A stretch of DNA of 64,000 bases from positions 56,302,739 through 56,366,738 of the forward strand of contig NC_133903.1 of assembly GCF_964199755.1 (NCBI RefSeq), given 5' to 3'. Both the position numbers and the translations under genes were made by a program. This document shows, piece after piece, positions 12,581-24,398 of the stretch (positions are counted from its first letter, which is position 1; each line of letters begins with the position of its first letter). The notes beneath the pieces were generated by a model, which saw nothing but the letters and a program-made list of their open reading frames with translations, was not told the origin of the DNA and searched no databases. The DNA comes from Larus michahellis (lineage: Eukaryota; Chordata; Aves; Charadriiformes; Laridae).

Positions 12581-12847
12581 CCCCCAGCCCCCGCAACTTC
12601 TCCAAAGTGCAGAAAATGGCTCCTGCCTCAGGGCCAGGAGGGAGCCCGCGGGCGCTGCGAGGCAGCCGGGGGAGGGGGTGTGTGTGTGACAGGAGCGGTG
12701 GCATTTCGGCGTGTCCCCCCCCCGCCCCCGCAGCGCGGGGATGCCGCGGCCCCGCCGGTGATGCTCCGGCCGCGGGGCGCCCCGTCGAGGCGGCGCCGCC
12801 TGCGCGCCCCGCTCCGCACCGCTCCGCGGCACGCCCCCCTCCCGCCG

Positions 12848-12911
12848 CCCCGCCCTTTGCGCCGCCGCGGAGCGCAGCGCGGGCGCGCAGCGCAGCGAGA
12901 CCCGCCCCGCC
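12848..12911 (+). promoter_or_regulatory. GC-box cluster, probable core promoter
   Basis: CCCCGCCC at 12848-12855 and GCCCCGCC at 12904-12911 match reverse-orientation GC boxes bound by Sp1/KLF factors. Between them is a GCGCAGCGCGGGCGCGCAGC run. Transcription probably starts around or just after this cluster, giving a 5' leader of roughly 100 to 200 bases before the ATG at 13044. The start site itself cannot be read from sequence. Confidence 0.5.
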
Positions 12912-12932
12912 GCTGCCGCCGCCGCCGCCGCC
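12909..12932 (+). repeat. GCC trinucleotide repeat in the probable 5' leader
   Basis: GCC, GCT, then six uninterrupted GCC units. It lies next to the distal GC box and about 110 bases before the ATG, so it is probably in the 5' untranslated region or at the transcription start. GC trinucleotide repeats in 5' leaders are often length-variable. Confidence 0.8.
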
Positions 12933-13043
12933 TTTGTGTCTGGTCGCCGCCCCGCGCGGGGAGGCGGATCGTGCGCGGCGGGGCCGGGAGCCGCGGGCGC
13001 GGGCAGCCCTCGGCGGCGGCCCCGGACCGCGGCTCGGCCGCGC

Positions 13044-13068
13044 ATGGACGCGCGCTCCCGCCTGCACC
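13044..13068 (+). CDS. putative first coding exon of an unidentified gene
   Basis: An ATG at 13044 within the CpG island opens MDARSRLH plus one base (C), directly followed by GTGAGT at 13069-13074, a near-ideal 5' splice site. G at +4 favours initiation; C at -3 is less favourable. The exon therefore ends in phase 1 and the next coding exon must supply two bases. If the donor were ignored the frame would run on to 13520 as low-complexity sequence, which argues for splicing. Upstream, the same frame is open without another ATG at least as far as 12936. No matching downstream exon is recognised within the remaining 51 kb, implying a very long first intron. Eight residues are too few to name the gene. 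Alternatively the ATG is unused and the exon is wholly non-coding. Confidence 0.5.
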
Positions 13069-13085
13069 GTGAGTACCGCCGAGCC

Positions 13086-13115
13086 GGGGGCGGGGGGTCC
13101 CGGGGTGGGGGGGGG
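13086..13115 (+). other. G-quadruplex-forming run at the start of intron 1
   Basis: Four G runs of 5, 6, 4 and 9 separated by 1, 4 and 1 bases satisfy the canonical G-quadruplex pattern on the plus strand. The first run begins 17 bases after the splice donor, so the structure could form in the nascent RNA as well as in the non-template DNA strand. Confidence 0.75.
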
Positions 13116-15933
13116 AGACGACGACACAGCGGGGGCACAGCGGCTCCTCCGCGCAGGGATGCCGCCACCCCCCGGTGCGGGATGCTGCCGGCGTCCCCGG
13201 GGACCGGGCGGCGGGTCCGCGGCCGCCGAGCCTCCGCCGAGGACAAAGGAGCGGTCGGGGGAGGGGGGTCGGTGGGCGGCGGGGCTCCCCTCGGGGCGCA
13301 GCCCCCGCTCCCCGCACCGAAACGCCGTTTCTGGTGTATTTTCGCCGTCGTTCCCATCAGGCTGCCCGAGGCACCCGCCGCCCCGCTCCCCTGGCGGTGC
13401 CCCCTCCCGCGCCCGGGACGCGGCGGTGCCGCCCGGCGGGGACGTCGGTGGCTTCGGTGCTGTCACCCCTCCGCGGGCGCGATCCCGGCTTGGCGTCTCG
13501 GCCGCCTCGAAGAAGGCTAGCGCGTGCTGGGAGTTGGTTGCCCGGGGATGCTCAGGGCAGTAGGTGTGAGCTCATCCCCGTTGCCGGGGAATTCGGGGGA
13601 GTCTCCCCGAGCCGGGGGGGGGCTGCGGCACCCCCGGACCCACCTCCCGGCGTGTGGCACCCCCGGCTCCCCGCCGAGGGCAGAGGGAACGGCCGCGGTC
13701 GCTGGGTGTTGCTGGGGGGCTGGTCCGGGGAAGGGGGATGCCCGAGGAAAGCACTGTCGAAAGTTCCTCCTTTTGGGGGAAATAAAAATGATCCGTGCCC
13801 TGGATATTTTCGGTATGCCCATCGCTCCGATTAAACCCCTTCATTTTGCTTTTTGTGCATCTGTGATTTATCAGCTAAAAGCTCCGGCCACGTGCCGTTC
13901 TTGGTTTTAACCTCAGGTGTTCTGAGTAATTATAATCCTTAGGAGCAGATGAAATATAAAGCATTTTCCTCATCGTTACATGACAAGAGAAGTGACTTAA
14001 TCTGGTGGGTTTTGCCGTTACGCATCTGCTCGCTCAGATACTCGACAGAGGATGTATGCTTGCCATGGCAACCTCCACGTCGCATATTACAGCCACTTTT
14101 TTGGAAGTAGCAGGACTTGTTAAAGAAATAGGAACAGCTGATGTCAGAATCTACATAATTATAAATAAATTGTGCATCTTGGAAAACACGACCTCTTTTT
14201 TCAAGAATGTTAATGTTGCCTCCGTTCATAGGTACGGGGATGGAAAGGGAATCAGCCTCCTGAGGAGGTCGTGTATTTTTCTTTTCATGCAACTGTAGTG
14301 AAAGAAGGTTTCTTCATTTTTCAAACAGTGTTAATTACCGTCATTTATTTCAAAACCATATTAAATTAGTGATCATATAATCGAATACCTTGATGTGTCA
14401 TGTTAGCTCGATGACTATGTGAACTTTAACCTTTGCCAGTATTTGATGTGTAAAACTTTTCCTTTGATAAAGCAGTATTTTAATTTATTTTTTTTAATTA
14501 TCTCACACAGGAGGAGCTTTTCTGTGTGTTTCTGTTATACGAATAATATGAAATAATTTTAAAAAATGGTTTTACAATAAACCAATTTTTGCAGCTGCTG
14601 AAGTAACAGCAATCGTGGCTAATTGCCCACGGGATGCGTGGCAAGCAGGGAGCAGCAGGTCGGCAGCCAACGCCGTGGCTGCGGGGAGCCGGGATGGAGG
14701 CGGCCGCTCGGACACGGCCTGACCGGTGCCGGCCGCGCTCGTGGCACTCCTTGGTGCATGGTCGTGAGCAAATGCTTCACTCCTCCGTCCCACGGGAATT
14801 TATAAATGCTTCTTAAGCATTCATTAAGAATTCGTTAAAGTTGTAGCTGCTTACGAAATGGGATTTTAAAAGGAAGGTTGTGCATTATCTCTGGAATATT
14901 TCAACAGTGTGTGTGCTGTTAAAGCCACAAAACTTCAGATTAATGAGGAATTAATAGCCCCTGAGGTATTCGCATCTCCACAAAGCTTCAGCTGTGGACA
15001 TTGATCTTAAAGCAGAGATGCCGGTGATGCAAAATACAGCAGAGCATCAAACTTCATTGTAGACCCACAAAACAGGGATTAACCCACATCTGAAGGTGGC
15101 CAGCAGATGCTCCCGAGGGCCAGCAGGCTGTAGCTGCGCAGTGGCAGCCCCGGAGCCACCCCCAGACTCCCCCCCGAGCCACCCCCGGGCTCTGCAGCAG
15201 CCGCCGCCGTGCCGCTGTGTCCTCAGGCACACGCCGGGAGCTGCTGCCCAGGAGGGGCCATTCGGTGCCTGGGATCATGGACGGGAGTGGGGGATCCATG
15301 TGCTGCAAAGGTTTCCCAGTGCGCCAGAAATGGTGAATTTTAGCCTATTAGACGCTCAGCTGCCACGTTCACCTGCCCCAGCCCCTGCCCTGACCTGCTG
15401 GAGGGTGATGGGTGCGTGGTGGCTCCATCCCCGGAGCTGTGCAGAAGCCCTGGCCATCGTCTTGGGTAGCCAGCCCCAGGTGGCACCACTTGGGCAGGGC
15501 TTGGGCTGGTGACCTGAGAGTCAGACCCTCTGCACGTGGGTGCAGCAGGACATGCTTCCCTTTAAATGAGGGTGTCTGAATCCATCAGACCCATCACAGG
15601 CGCTTTGAAACTCCGCTGGTCCACTAGGTCGGTGTCTGGAAGCCCACACCGATTACCCTGTAAAGAGCAGTGCAGAAAACTGCCCCAGAAGTAGTCAGTG
15701 CTACTTTATAAGATAAATTAATGATCTCGGTAGATCTTAGCTGAGCACAGACCAAGCACCGAAAGGTTGGATTAAGCCCTATTTAAAGATTTGTAAGAGC
15801 CACCATGTGTCTTTGGTCTTCATCTCAGCTCTCTCTAATTTTAGCGTGATTTCTGTAGGCTTTAATTTGCCGGCACGGCAGATTGCATCAAATCCTAGGA
15901 CAAGTCTTTCAGAACAGTTAGCTTTTTGTCAGA

Positions 15934-15954
15934 TTTTTTTTTTTTTTTTTTTTT
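15934..15954. repeat. poly-T tract (T21)
   Basis: An uninterrupted run of 21 T. No adjacent retrocopy is recognised, so a mononucleotide microsatellite is the simplest reading. Confidence 0.85.
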
Positions 15955-16935
15955 CTTCTGGGAATGCAGCAATTTGGTGATGGCAGAGAAATCCTACGTG
16001 TGTTACTGTGCTCCTTCACTGGGAAACGTTACACCTTTTAGCGTGACCTGCTTAGAAGTTATGGAGGAGTCGAAGGTGGAGAGGTGGGATGGTCAGGAGG
16101 AAGGATGCGTGGAAGGAGCTGTACGGCTTGGTGTAAGAGGTCTGATGGCCCCGGGGACAGGCTGCCGCTGGCAGTTTTGTAGCTAAGTGCAAAATTAAGG
16201 GAGTAAAGGAGCATAAAATCCGTACAGCTCGAGAGGTGCTCTGGTGAGGTGGAGCAAGCGAAACATTAATGGATCAAGCTACGGTGAATAAAGAAGGAAA
16301 GGAAGCCATAAGCTCAGGATGGCTGCTCCCTTTTATTGTAAGCAGGAGAACATTCTTCATCCCTTAGCTCACTCGTATCCAGAGCGAATGGATATATAGC
16401 TACAGGAGTTTAAGGTTATTGGAGGAAAATGCTGCTTTTTTTTCTTTTGTTGTTCTTCCCCCCAAGTATTTTGCTGGGGAAAAGAAATGAAAATGGGAGC
16501 TGGTACAAAGGAAATCTGAGAAGAGAAAGTTTAACCTTTTATAAGCACAGGAGATGGTGTACAGTGGGCAGAAAAAATGTGAATCTGTCTGGATTGGGTG
16601 AAGGGCAGCAATAGCCTTTATTCAAATCCAATACTCAGGATGTGTGACGCAGTCGGTGGGAATCCTGTGGGTCTGTGCTCGCTGCGCAAGTTCCCCTGGA
16701 TGGGAAACAAACACTTGTTTTTATGTCACGTAAATTACACAGAATTGTCCGTCATTACTATTTTTTCAATGAGGTGCTTAAGATGTAAAGCCATACTTGT
16801 GAAATCTTTGATGCTGAGTTTATCGCTGAAGTTTGGTGCTTGGAAGATATGACACGGGCTATAAATAGAGCAATCAATAGGGCAATCTTCCAGGTATGGA
16901 ATATGTACTTAGAGAGCATTTTGATAAACAGAAAT

Positions 16936-17098
16936 CCGCGTGAGCTCCGAAGTTCATGTTGTGAGATGCCGCGAGCAGCGGAGCAGAGCGGAGCGTGCCC
17001 GGCGGTGGGAGTCGGCGGGCTGCGGGCACTGACCTCGCGTCACGGAGCTGATGCTCCGTTCCCCGGAGAGCGCTGCTCCGAAGTGCAGAATCGAGTGG
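16936..17098. promoter_or_regulatory. small intronic CpG-dense patch
   Basis: About twenty CG dinucleotides occur in roughly 160 bases inside otherwise ordinary sequence. The patch includes GCCGCGAGCAGCGGAGC and a 7-base hairpin, ACGGAGC / GCTCCGT, at 17042-17059. It is too short for a standard CpG island but could be an alternative promoter or enhancer. A frame crosses it (16840-17202) without recognisable domains. Confidence 0.4.
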
Positions 17099-19093
17099 AA
17101 TTTAAAGCTGTGGTTGACTTGGATTGTTCTTCAGCTGCTGGTTTCGAAACAGTGCTTTGTTGGTGTCTTTTTTGGTACTTCTTAAATTTTTGCTGCAATT
17201 GACTTAGGGAAGACTACGGAAGAAAGCTGATGGTGTGCCAGGAGAACAATGCCATGCCAGGAACAGTCTGAGGAACCCCCTGTCGTAATGGATTTACACC
17301 ATGCCCGTGTTACGTCAGGAGTTAGCGAGAGGCCATCGTCAGCGCTGTCTGCCCTTTCTGCAGCATCCATTCTTTCTTCTGTAGAAGGTGTTGGGTCTCT
17401 GTTGTGGTCGGAGGTGAGGAGCCCGTGAGGCTGGGAGGAGATGAGAGGAGCTGCCAGCAGGGAAGCTTTGGTGGCCAAGGAGCCAAGTGATGGCTACGGG
17501 TCTCGGTGGCAGCAAGGCCAGGAGCTTTATCTCCAGCTCTTCCCCACCAATCCCTCCCACTGTCCGCTGCTCTTTTGCGTCATTTTATTCTCAAATATAT
17601 TAAAAAAACCCACATTCAAACGCCATACGTTCTGTTTTCAACACCACGTTCCTGTCTTCTTTTCATTGCCATTCTCAGGGTTTGGCCATTAAAGAGTCTT
17701 TTGGGCAGAGGCTCTTCATCCCTTTGGGAGATGTTTATGGTCCTCATTACTCCCGACAGAAGGGCCGTTTGAGAGGCTGGAACACCGCCCGGACAGGAGG
17801 GACACGTGGGGATGGTTACGGAGCGGTGCCCGGCGGGAAGCTGGGGGAGCTGGTGGTTGGACGGATGAGGCTGGGGAGGGGAATGCGTCACCCCAGCGGG
17901 AAGGGACCTCTGGGTACCCGGTGGGCAGCTTCACTTCATAATTAGCATAAAATCCGCTAAAGGTGTTGTTTGAGTGGTGTCAAAATCTCTTTGTACCTTG
18001 TGTTTAATTTTGCCTCAGGTATTTGATACATCGATCAAACCGTGTGGTGCATGCGTTGGGCGTTTCCACCTCTAGGCATACTGAAGCTTTAGCTGTTGTT
18101 ACAATAAAAATTCTTAAATTTTAAAGCCTGAGTACTAAATTGGTAGCTTTCAGCAGTTCTCTAATTATGTGAGACATTTTTTGTACTTAACAAATGGTTC
18201 TTATTCTTGCCAGCACTTCAGCCCGGTGTTCTAGGACTGTGGGTGTCAGGGAACAGAACATATTTCTGTGTCTGTGAATATGATCCCACACGTTGTCTTA
18301 AGTGGGAAAATGTTCACAGCCCTTATATGGCGAGGGATTTATTTTTTATTTTTTTCCTAAATCCATCAGTGCTTTCTCCTGCAGTAATAACGCAGTTTTA
18401 TCTTCCCGCTGCTTTGTAGGCTGGATATTGATTATGAACCAGAAATATGAAATGGTCTGTCTTTTTTTTTTCCCTGGCAAAAGTATCCTGCAGTGTAACC
18501 TGCTCTGTCTCGTAAACCATTCAGAAATTGTTTCTCGAAATGGCTGATGGTTTTCAACAGCTAATCAGTCTATAGCTGCCAAACTCATAGATAAGCACCT
18601 GAGAGCAGCAAGGGTGCTACTTCTGCCTGGCGTTGTGCATCCCTTCTTCATCTTTGCTGGGAGTTTACACGCTCCTCCTCGTGTGCAGCCATTTCGACAG
18701 CAGCGTTGCAGGCTCCTGGCCGTGCAGGCAGCCGAGCACTGTAGGAGAAGCAAAGATTTCTGCGTGTCACGGCACAGTGACATATTGCACCGCGATGTGC
18801 CGTGCTTTCCAGTCGTGTGCCAGAAGTTATCTCGCCGTGTTACGTGCTGAGATTTGTGAAATACATGAGTTACCAGAGCACTTCATGGTGTTCTGAATGC
18901 ACGTTGGTGAGAGGCTGGTTACAAATTCATGAACATATGAAATGAAGGGTGGAGAGTTCTGTAGGGTGATGGAAGAGCAGAATTACCCTCAAATGGATTT
19001 TGTTGAGGAATACTCATTAGATATTCCTGCCCAACTGCATAACACCCCAAAATCCTTTTGGTTTGTATCAGGAAGGTTTTGTAATGCTCATGG

Positions 19094-19990
19094 TCATCTG
19101 CAGGAGGAGGAGGTGTGAGGCTTCGTCCGTGCTGGCTGCTGGGAAAGCCGGAGGTTGAGGCTGGGGGGAGGATGGATGTGCTGCAGCTGGAGCCAGCAGG
19201 AGCCCTGCCGTGGTAGCTCAGCGGTGTGGCGTGGTACCACCTGTGCTTGGAGGCTCCTTGCTGCGTGGACGCTTCGGTGCAAAGCCTCTGTGGTCACCCA
19301 ATCTGGAGGACAGTCACCCGATGTAAAGGGCACCCAGATAGTGTCCACAGGAGAGAGGGAAGAGTAATGACGTGAGCATGGATGCTGTTGTCTGTGAGTG
19401 TGCAATGTCATCTCATGAGCTTTCATGACCACCCTTGTTTTGAGGGGCTGTGCATATTGGCCCCCTCCTGCTGGAGCACACCCAAGAAGGGAAGGGGATG
19501 GCCTACTATGGAGGCATGGAGGAGTGGGGGTCCGTGGGCATCTGCAGGGACCGTGGGGAGAGGAGAGTGTCAGGCAGGTGTTAGGAAGCAGCCAGAGGGG
19601 CAGCCTGAGCAGGGGCTCCAGGATCCTCTTGGGCTTCCTGGGCTGATGGTCACATCCTGCGTTTCCTTGGTGGTCCTTGGGTACCACCTTCCTTTTTTCA
19701 TCTGTGCTTTGTCCTGTGACAGACTAGAAAGCATTGCTTCAAAGGCTTGTCTTGCAGAATGTCCTGCACCTCTGTGTCCTTGTGGGACAGCACAAGCCTG
19801 CGGTGACATGTGTCACAGAAGAAGGGTCTACCAGACCCCATCTCCGGCTCTGGGGAGGGATGTGTTTCTGTCTGATGCCCAGCATGGGGTTGTACCTGGC
19901 TCCGGTGGCCGAGGGAGCCACGTTGTGCCACCTGTGTGGAACCACGTTGTCCCCTCTGGGGTCCGAGCACAGCAGAGATGCTACTGTTGA
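19094..19990. other. stop-poor GC-rich block without recognisable genes
   Basis: Long frames exist on both strands (202 codons plus, 197 codons minus), each overlapping the other and neither similar to a family I know. CG dinucleotides are few. A short duplication, CCACGTTGTGCCACC and CCACGTTGTCCCC, sits near 19918-19955. I see no splice-site pair or promoter that would make it a gene. It could be a decayed element or simply GC-rich intron. Confidence 0.3.
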
Positions 19991-22220
19991 TTCATAAACA
20001 GATTCGTTGCCTCATGAATTGAGAAAAAGTTGTTATTCTCTAGATGAGCAGGAAGATGAATCATTATAGTACAGAAATTTAGTTATGATCGATAATAATA
20101 ACTTTCCAAGATTTCATAATTTTCTTGAAAGTTCTGCAACGGAGTAAAACTTACTTATTTACCCAGATGACTGTTTTAATTTTTAAGGCAGGGTTAAAGT
20201 ATCAAAGCGATTTGTGTGGCAGAAATGCCACGGAAGTCTGTGTGATTTTTAATATCGTCTTGATGTGACAGTTAAGTAGAACCATCTCTTGCTTTCTGAA
20301 AGGCAGAAGCAATGGGTGTTTTGAGACAAAATTTATTTTTGGAACAGGATTTTTTACCAAATACTTAACAGAATAACACTTTACGTGACAAATGCTAGAG
20401 TATACATATATTGTATTTGTAGCCATGTATTGATATGGTCTATGCAACAGCCTGGTTTGTGGTTTCTAAATATTACCTAGAAGGGAGGATTTGGCTTGGA
20501 ACTATCTCCAGGACAAAGGCCCTGATGCGCAATTTTGGGGAACAGTGGCCTTCATGAAATTTGAGAAAAAACCCTCACTTAATACGCATGTATTTGTAAG
20601 AATTTTTCTTAGTGCCGTAAAATATGGTTTTCTTTATTTGTTGTTCCATGGTTGCAGGTGCTGCAATTTTTTTCTAAGTACTGAGGGGTTTTTCCGGGTT
20701 TTTGTTAGTAAAGCCACATTTCAGGATTCCTGCAGAAGTATCTGTGAAAGAGGCTGTGCTAAAAAATCACCGCTGCCACGTTTGCCTCTGCTGGCACATC
20801 AGCTTTCGAATCTGTGCACAGAAGCTTCTTTAAAGTAAGTATTTCTGTGCTTTTTCCAAGGCTAACCGCTGCCTGTGCCTTCATTCTGCCAGGGAAAGGC
20901 ACTCTTTTTAATGGGATGTCATTAAGACTCTGCTGCTGAATGATTATTTCCATTTATAATAGCAACAATATGTTAACTTCGACAAGTTAAAAATTAAGAT
21001 CCTGGAACTGCCAGTCGGAGTGCAAGGGCTGCTGGCATCCTTTAATCATCACTGCTATTTTTGTGTGGCCAGATTTAGCATAACTAGGTGTGATGCAGAG
21101 TGTCGTACCAGATATAGTCCTTGTCCAAGGCATCTTAGTTTTGGAATGGCGCTCTTTGTAGAAAATTCATCAAGAAAGTCAATCTTTATCCATGGGGAGG
21201 GGTGTGTGGGGGGGAAAACCAAAGAAACAAAAACTGGTTGAATAATTTGTGTTTCTCAGGGCTTGCATCTGCTCCATGCAGCTCCTGCAGTTGGGATGTC
21301 AGCTGTAAATTTGGTTAAAGCAGAAAAAACCCCTCATCAGTGTTGGCTGTCAGATTAGCCTGAGATTAGATAAATCTTAATTACTTCTGCTAGATTTGAT
21401 TCTGACTAGTCACACTGAACTCGTTATAAGAAGTTATGAGGTCACTTAGGGAGAAACCGAGAGGTAGGATTTACGTACTGTGCTATCAGAAATGATTCTC
21501 TGGGACCAGGTTTATTTGGAGCTCTCGATTCTGCACTAGAGACGATGCCGAGCTGTTCCCGATCCAGCCTCTCCATGCCACTCGGGATTTGGTAGATACC
21601 TGCCATGCCTCCTCCAACTCATATCTTTTATAAACTGACCTACTTAGTGACTCTTCACAGAGAAGTCTATACCTTTGCCCATCCTTTTCATCCTATTTTG
21701 AGCATCTTCCATATCTAGTATGTCCTTCCCTTTTATTTCAATAAGGAGAGCGGGTTTTTTTATAGCTTTAGAATAGTTCTAGGAAACCTTAAAGTAAAAG
21801 AAATCGTGTCCTTTTGGAAATACTTTGCATTTTTCTAGTCCATTAATCTGAATGTACTGACTTTGGCAGCATGGGGGCAACAGCATGAAAAACCATAAGC
21901 GGTATTAACAGAAATGTAGGATTAACAGAATACAATGAGTTTGTACTTCTTAATAAATGCCTACCTAAAATACAATGCCCTTTAAGAGGAATGTTCATAG
22001 TTGACAAGAAAGAAAAAAGGAGCGATCCCTATCTTTCTAATGAACTGTTGAGTCTGAATATTAAATCATCTACGGAGGGTGCCTCTTAGCTTCTGTCCAT
22101 CCTCTTTCTCCATCTGCTTTACAGTAGAGGACTTGGCTGATTCTTTCTTTGGGGTTAAGAAAAAGCACTTTAGCATTGAGTACAAAACCTGTTATCGGTC
22201 CTTGTCTCTAACACACAGTT

Positions 22221-22268
22221 TGTGCGTGTGCATGTACAAATGTATATGTGTATATATATAAAAATATA
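22221..22268. repeat. TG/TA-rich microsatellite
   Basis: An alternating purine-pyrimidine stretch runs TGTGCGTGTGCATGTAC into TGTATATGTGTATATATATA. Imperfect, with a short (TA)n core. Confidence 0.75.
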
Positions 22269-24398
22269 GGTTTATATTAATACATGCATAAAAACTTGAA
22301 TTCGCACTGATCTTAGATTGCTCCATTCTCGCAATAGAGACCAGGAAACTTTCAGCAAGTAAAATGCAAAGCATTAAGGAGTTTTATGACTTTGCAAGAC
22401 GTTCAGCATATGGCGGTGCCAGGGCTTCATTTTTACCTCCTGTGGCTTCTCGGTTCCCTCTGAAGGATGTATAGTGGAGTAATTTGTGCTGGAAGAGGTG
22501 AAACCGGCAGTGGGGTGAGCAGAGCATGTTTCAGACGATGTGTGTGTTGAGGAAGTGTCGTGATACTCACAGGTATTTGACAGAAGGCAACGAGTGAAGG
22601 CAGGTGCTCCATGAAGTAAATGGCACAGTAAAGAAATCTTGGAGCTGAATTGTTTTCTCCTCTAAGTCCAAATAGAATTAGTGTTCCTTGTTGTTTTATT
22701 GCAGAAAAGAAGGGCAGGCTGCTCAGGCTGCTGGCGTGGGCCTTCTTGGGGCTGGGTTGAGCAGATAGTGCCCTCAGACTCCCTGGAAAAGGGGGAGGTG
22801 GCACCTAAATCCTGTGTGTCCTATTGACCCCGTTGAGTCATGTTTTCTTAGCAGCTTTGTTGCCATTTCAGGGGTTTTTAATAAGGAGCTTGATATTTCC
22901 CGTAAGCCCTTGGTGCGCGGAGGCTGCTGTGGGGACTCCGTACTGCTCTGGCCGTTCCTGCACCGCTGAAGGTTTTCCCAAGAGACAAGGGCAAAGCGAC
23001 TGGCCTGGTGCAGCCCTTGGCTTGCCGTTGTGTGCAGAGCACGGGGTGGGACATTCAGAGCAGTGTCTGTAGAGCAGCCCCCGAGCCGTTTCCTCGGGGA
23101 TCTCTGAGTCCGACCGAGATGCACCATGGTGCAGAGGTACCGACCTCATGCCTTAGGGGTGAGCTTCGTGAAGATCAAAGGGCAAAGCTCGTCCCTACGC
23201 ACAGATGGATACTGGCTCTTTGGAAGCCTGTTTAGGGGTGGTCTTTTTTCTTTTTCAAGTTTACCCAGAATCAAAATATGAAACTTCAACCTAAAAAAAA
23301 ATAAATAGATCTTTTCAGGCACACAAGGACTTTTCCAGACCTGCTCTTCGCTTCTTCAGTCTCATCAAAAAGCTTGCATATCCGCCAAACTTTAGGTTCT
23401 GATCTGAATTTTTCCAATGTATCATTCCTTCCCTGATAAATATTTTCTTCTTGAGTCTGTTAAGACTAGAGGGGGAAAGCCACAATTCTCCGCCTGGGAT
23501 AGTAACTTTTGATGATCTTCCCGTTTTGAAACGTTCTCAGCCTTTTAAAGAGCACGCTGTGTTTGGTGTGGAGTGGCCATTCTTTCACTGGGGAGGTTTT
23601 TCCCACCCTCCTGAGAATCCAAGTGGATTGGACCAACACATTAGCCTTTGGAAGAGCACAGCCCATCCTGGAATGGGGAATGCCCTCGGCTTTCGGCAGC
23701 CACATCGTCCTGAGTGGCTGGGGTGCTCGGTGTGGAGCTCAGTATGGAGGTGTCCCGGGGTGAGAACAAACATTTTTGGGCAGGGACTGGCATGGCGGCT
23801 CCCTGAGGAGGGTCTGCAGCAGCTGTGTGACACCTGTCGAAACACGGAGAGTCAAATGCAGCGTCTTTCTGGTTTCTGAGGCCTTAAATAGTGTTCAGCA
23901 AACAGAACTGTTCTTTGAGCAAGGATGAGAAAACAAAGCTAAGAATAGCTGTCCATAAAGTATCATCCCTCTGTGCACTGAAACAGCTGTTCCCTGGAAA
24001 AATTAGTGTGAGACCGTGTGGTTAAAGGTGATGTCATGAAAACGCACAGCAAAACTGCCAAAGGAACATTAATTCTGTGCCGTCGTAAAGCTTGACTTGC
24101 TCTTCTGATCCTGTAACACAGACTTTTCACGTACAGAAATGTAGAATATTAGTGTTATTTTTTCACATACAGCATCTATTGCTCCCTTCTGAAAACACGT
24201 ATTGCTGCTCTGAAATGCATTTAATACTCCATGTATTTCATGTTAGTCATGTGGCCCTTAGTTGCAAACTACCAGTTGAGCATCAATGGGCAAACCAGAT
24301 TTGCTGGAAGATCTTTTCATAATTCTTCTCTACTCTTGTTGTGACTTCATTTCAACCAACTCAGCTCCAAGAAAACACAGAGGAAAAATTGAAAAACC

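Larger units (their letters stand above)
1..12639. other. GC-rich 5' flanking / intergenic DNA
   Basis: No convincing exon, RNA gene or promoter is seen here. The stretch is mostly GC-rich with scattered CpG-bearing patches (about 240-320, 860-1000, 1420-1850, 3420-3660 and 10285-10700). Between these lie AT-rich islets such as 5880-6110, 7270-7760 and 8300-8520. Open frames of 60 to 160 codons occur on both strands, but they overlap one another and show no homology I recognise, as expected for stop-poor GC-rich DNA. Four CR1 fragments and a few simple repeats are listed separately. The position upstream of the island at 12.64 kb makes this the likely 5' flank of a plus-strand gene. Confidence 0.6.
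12640..13760. promoter_or_regulatory. CpG island promoter
   Basis: This is the only long, dense CpG-rich block in the window, with CG dinucleotides throughout and very high GC. It contains GC boxes, a GCC repeat, an ATG and a consensus splice donor in the plus orientation. No TATA box is evident, which fits a dispersed-start CpG-island promoter. Frames of up to 523 codons cross it on both strands. They are rich in Arg, Pro, Ala and Gly and reflect base composition, not protein. I infer transcription towards the right because the donor GTGAGT lies downstream of the ATG on the plus strand. A divergent minus-strand transcript cannot be excluded. Confidence 0.88.

Noticed and set aside
11992..13563. 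A 523-codon plus frame and 375/358-codon minus frames crossing the CpG island
   Set aside because: They are low-complexity Arg/Pro/Ala/Gly peptides that overlap on both strands and ignore a consensus splice donor. GC-rich DNA lacks stop codons by chance.
20725..20833. A possible exon between CACATTTCAG and AAAGTAAGTA
   Set aside because: The donor is good, but the acceptor lacks a pyrimidine tract, one frame stops within eight codons, another stops at the very end, and the third gives no recognisable peptide.
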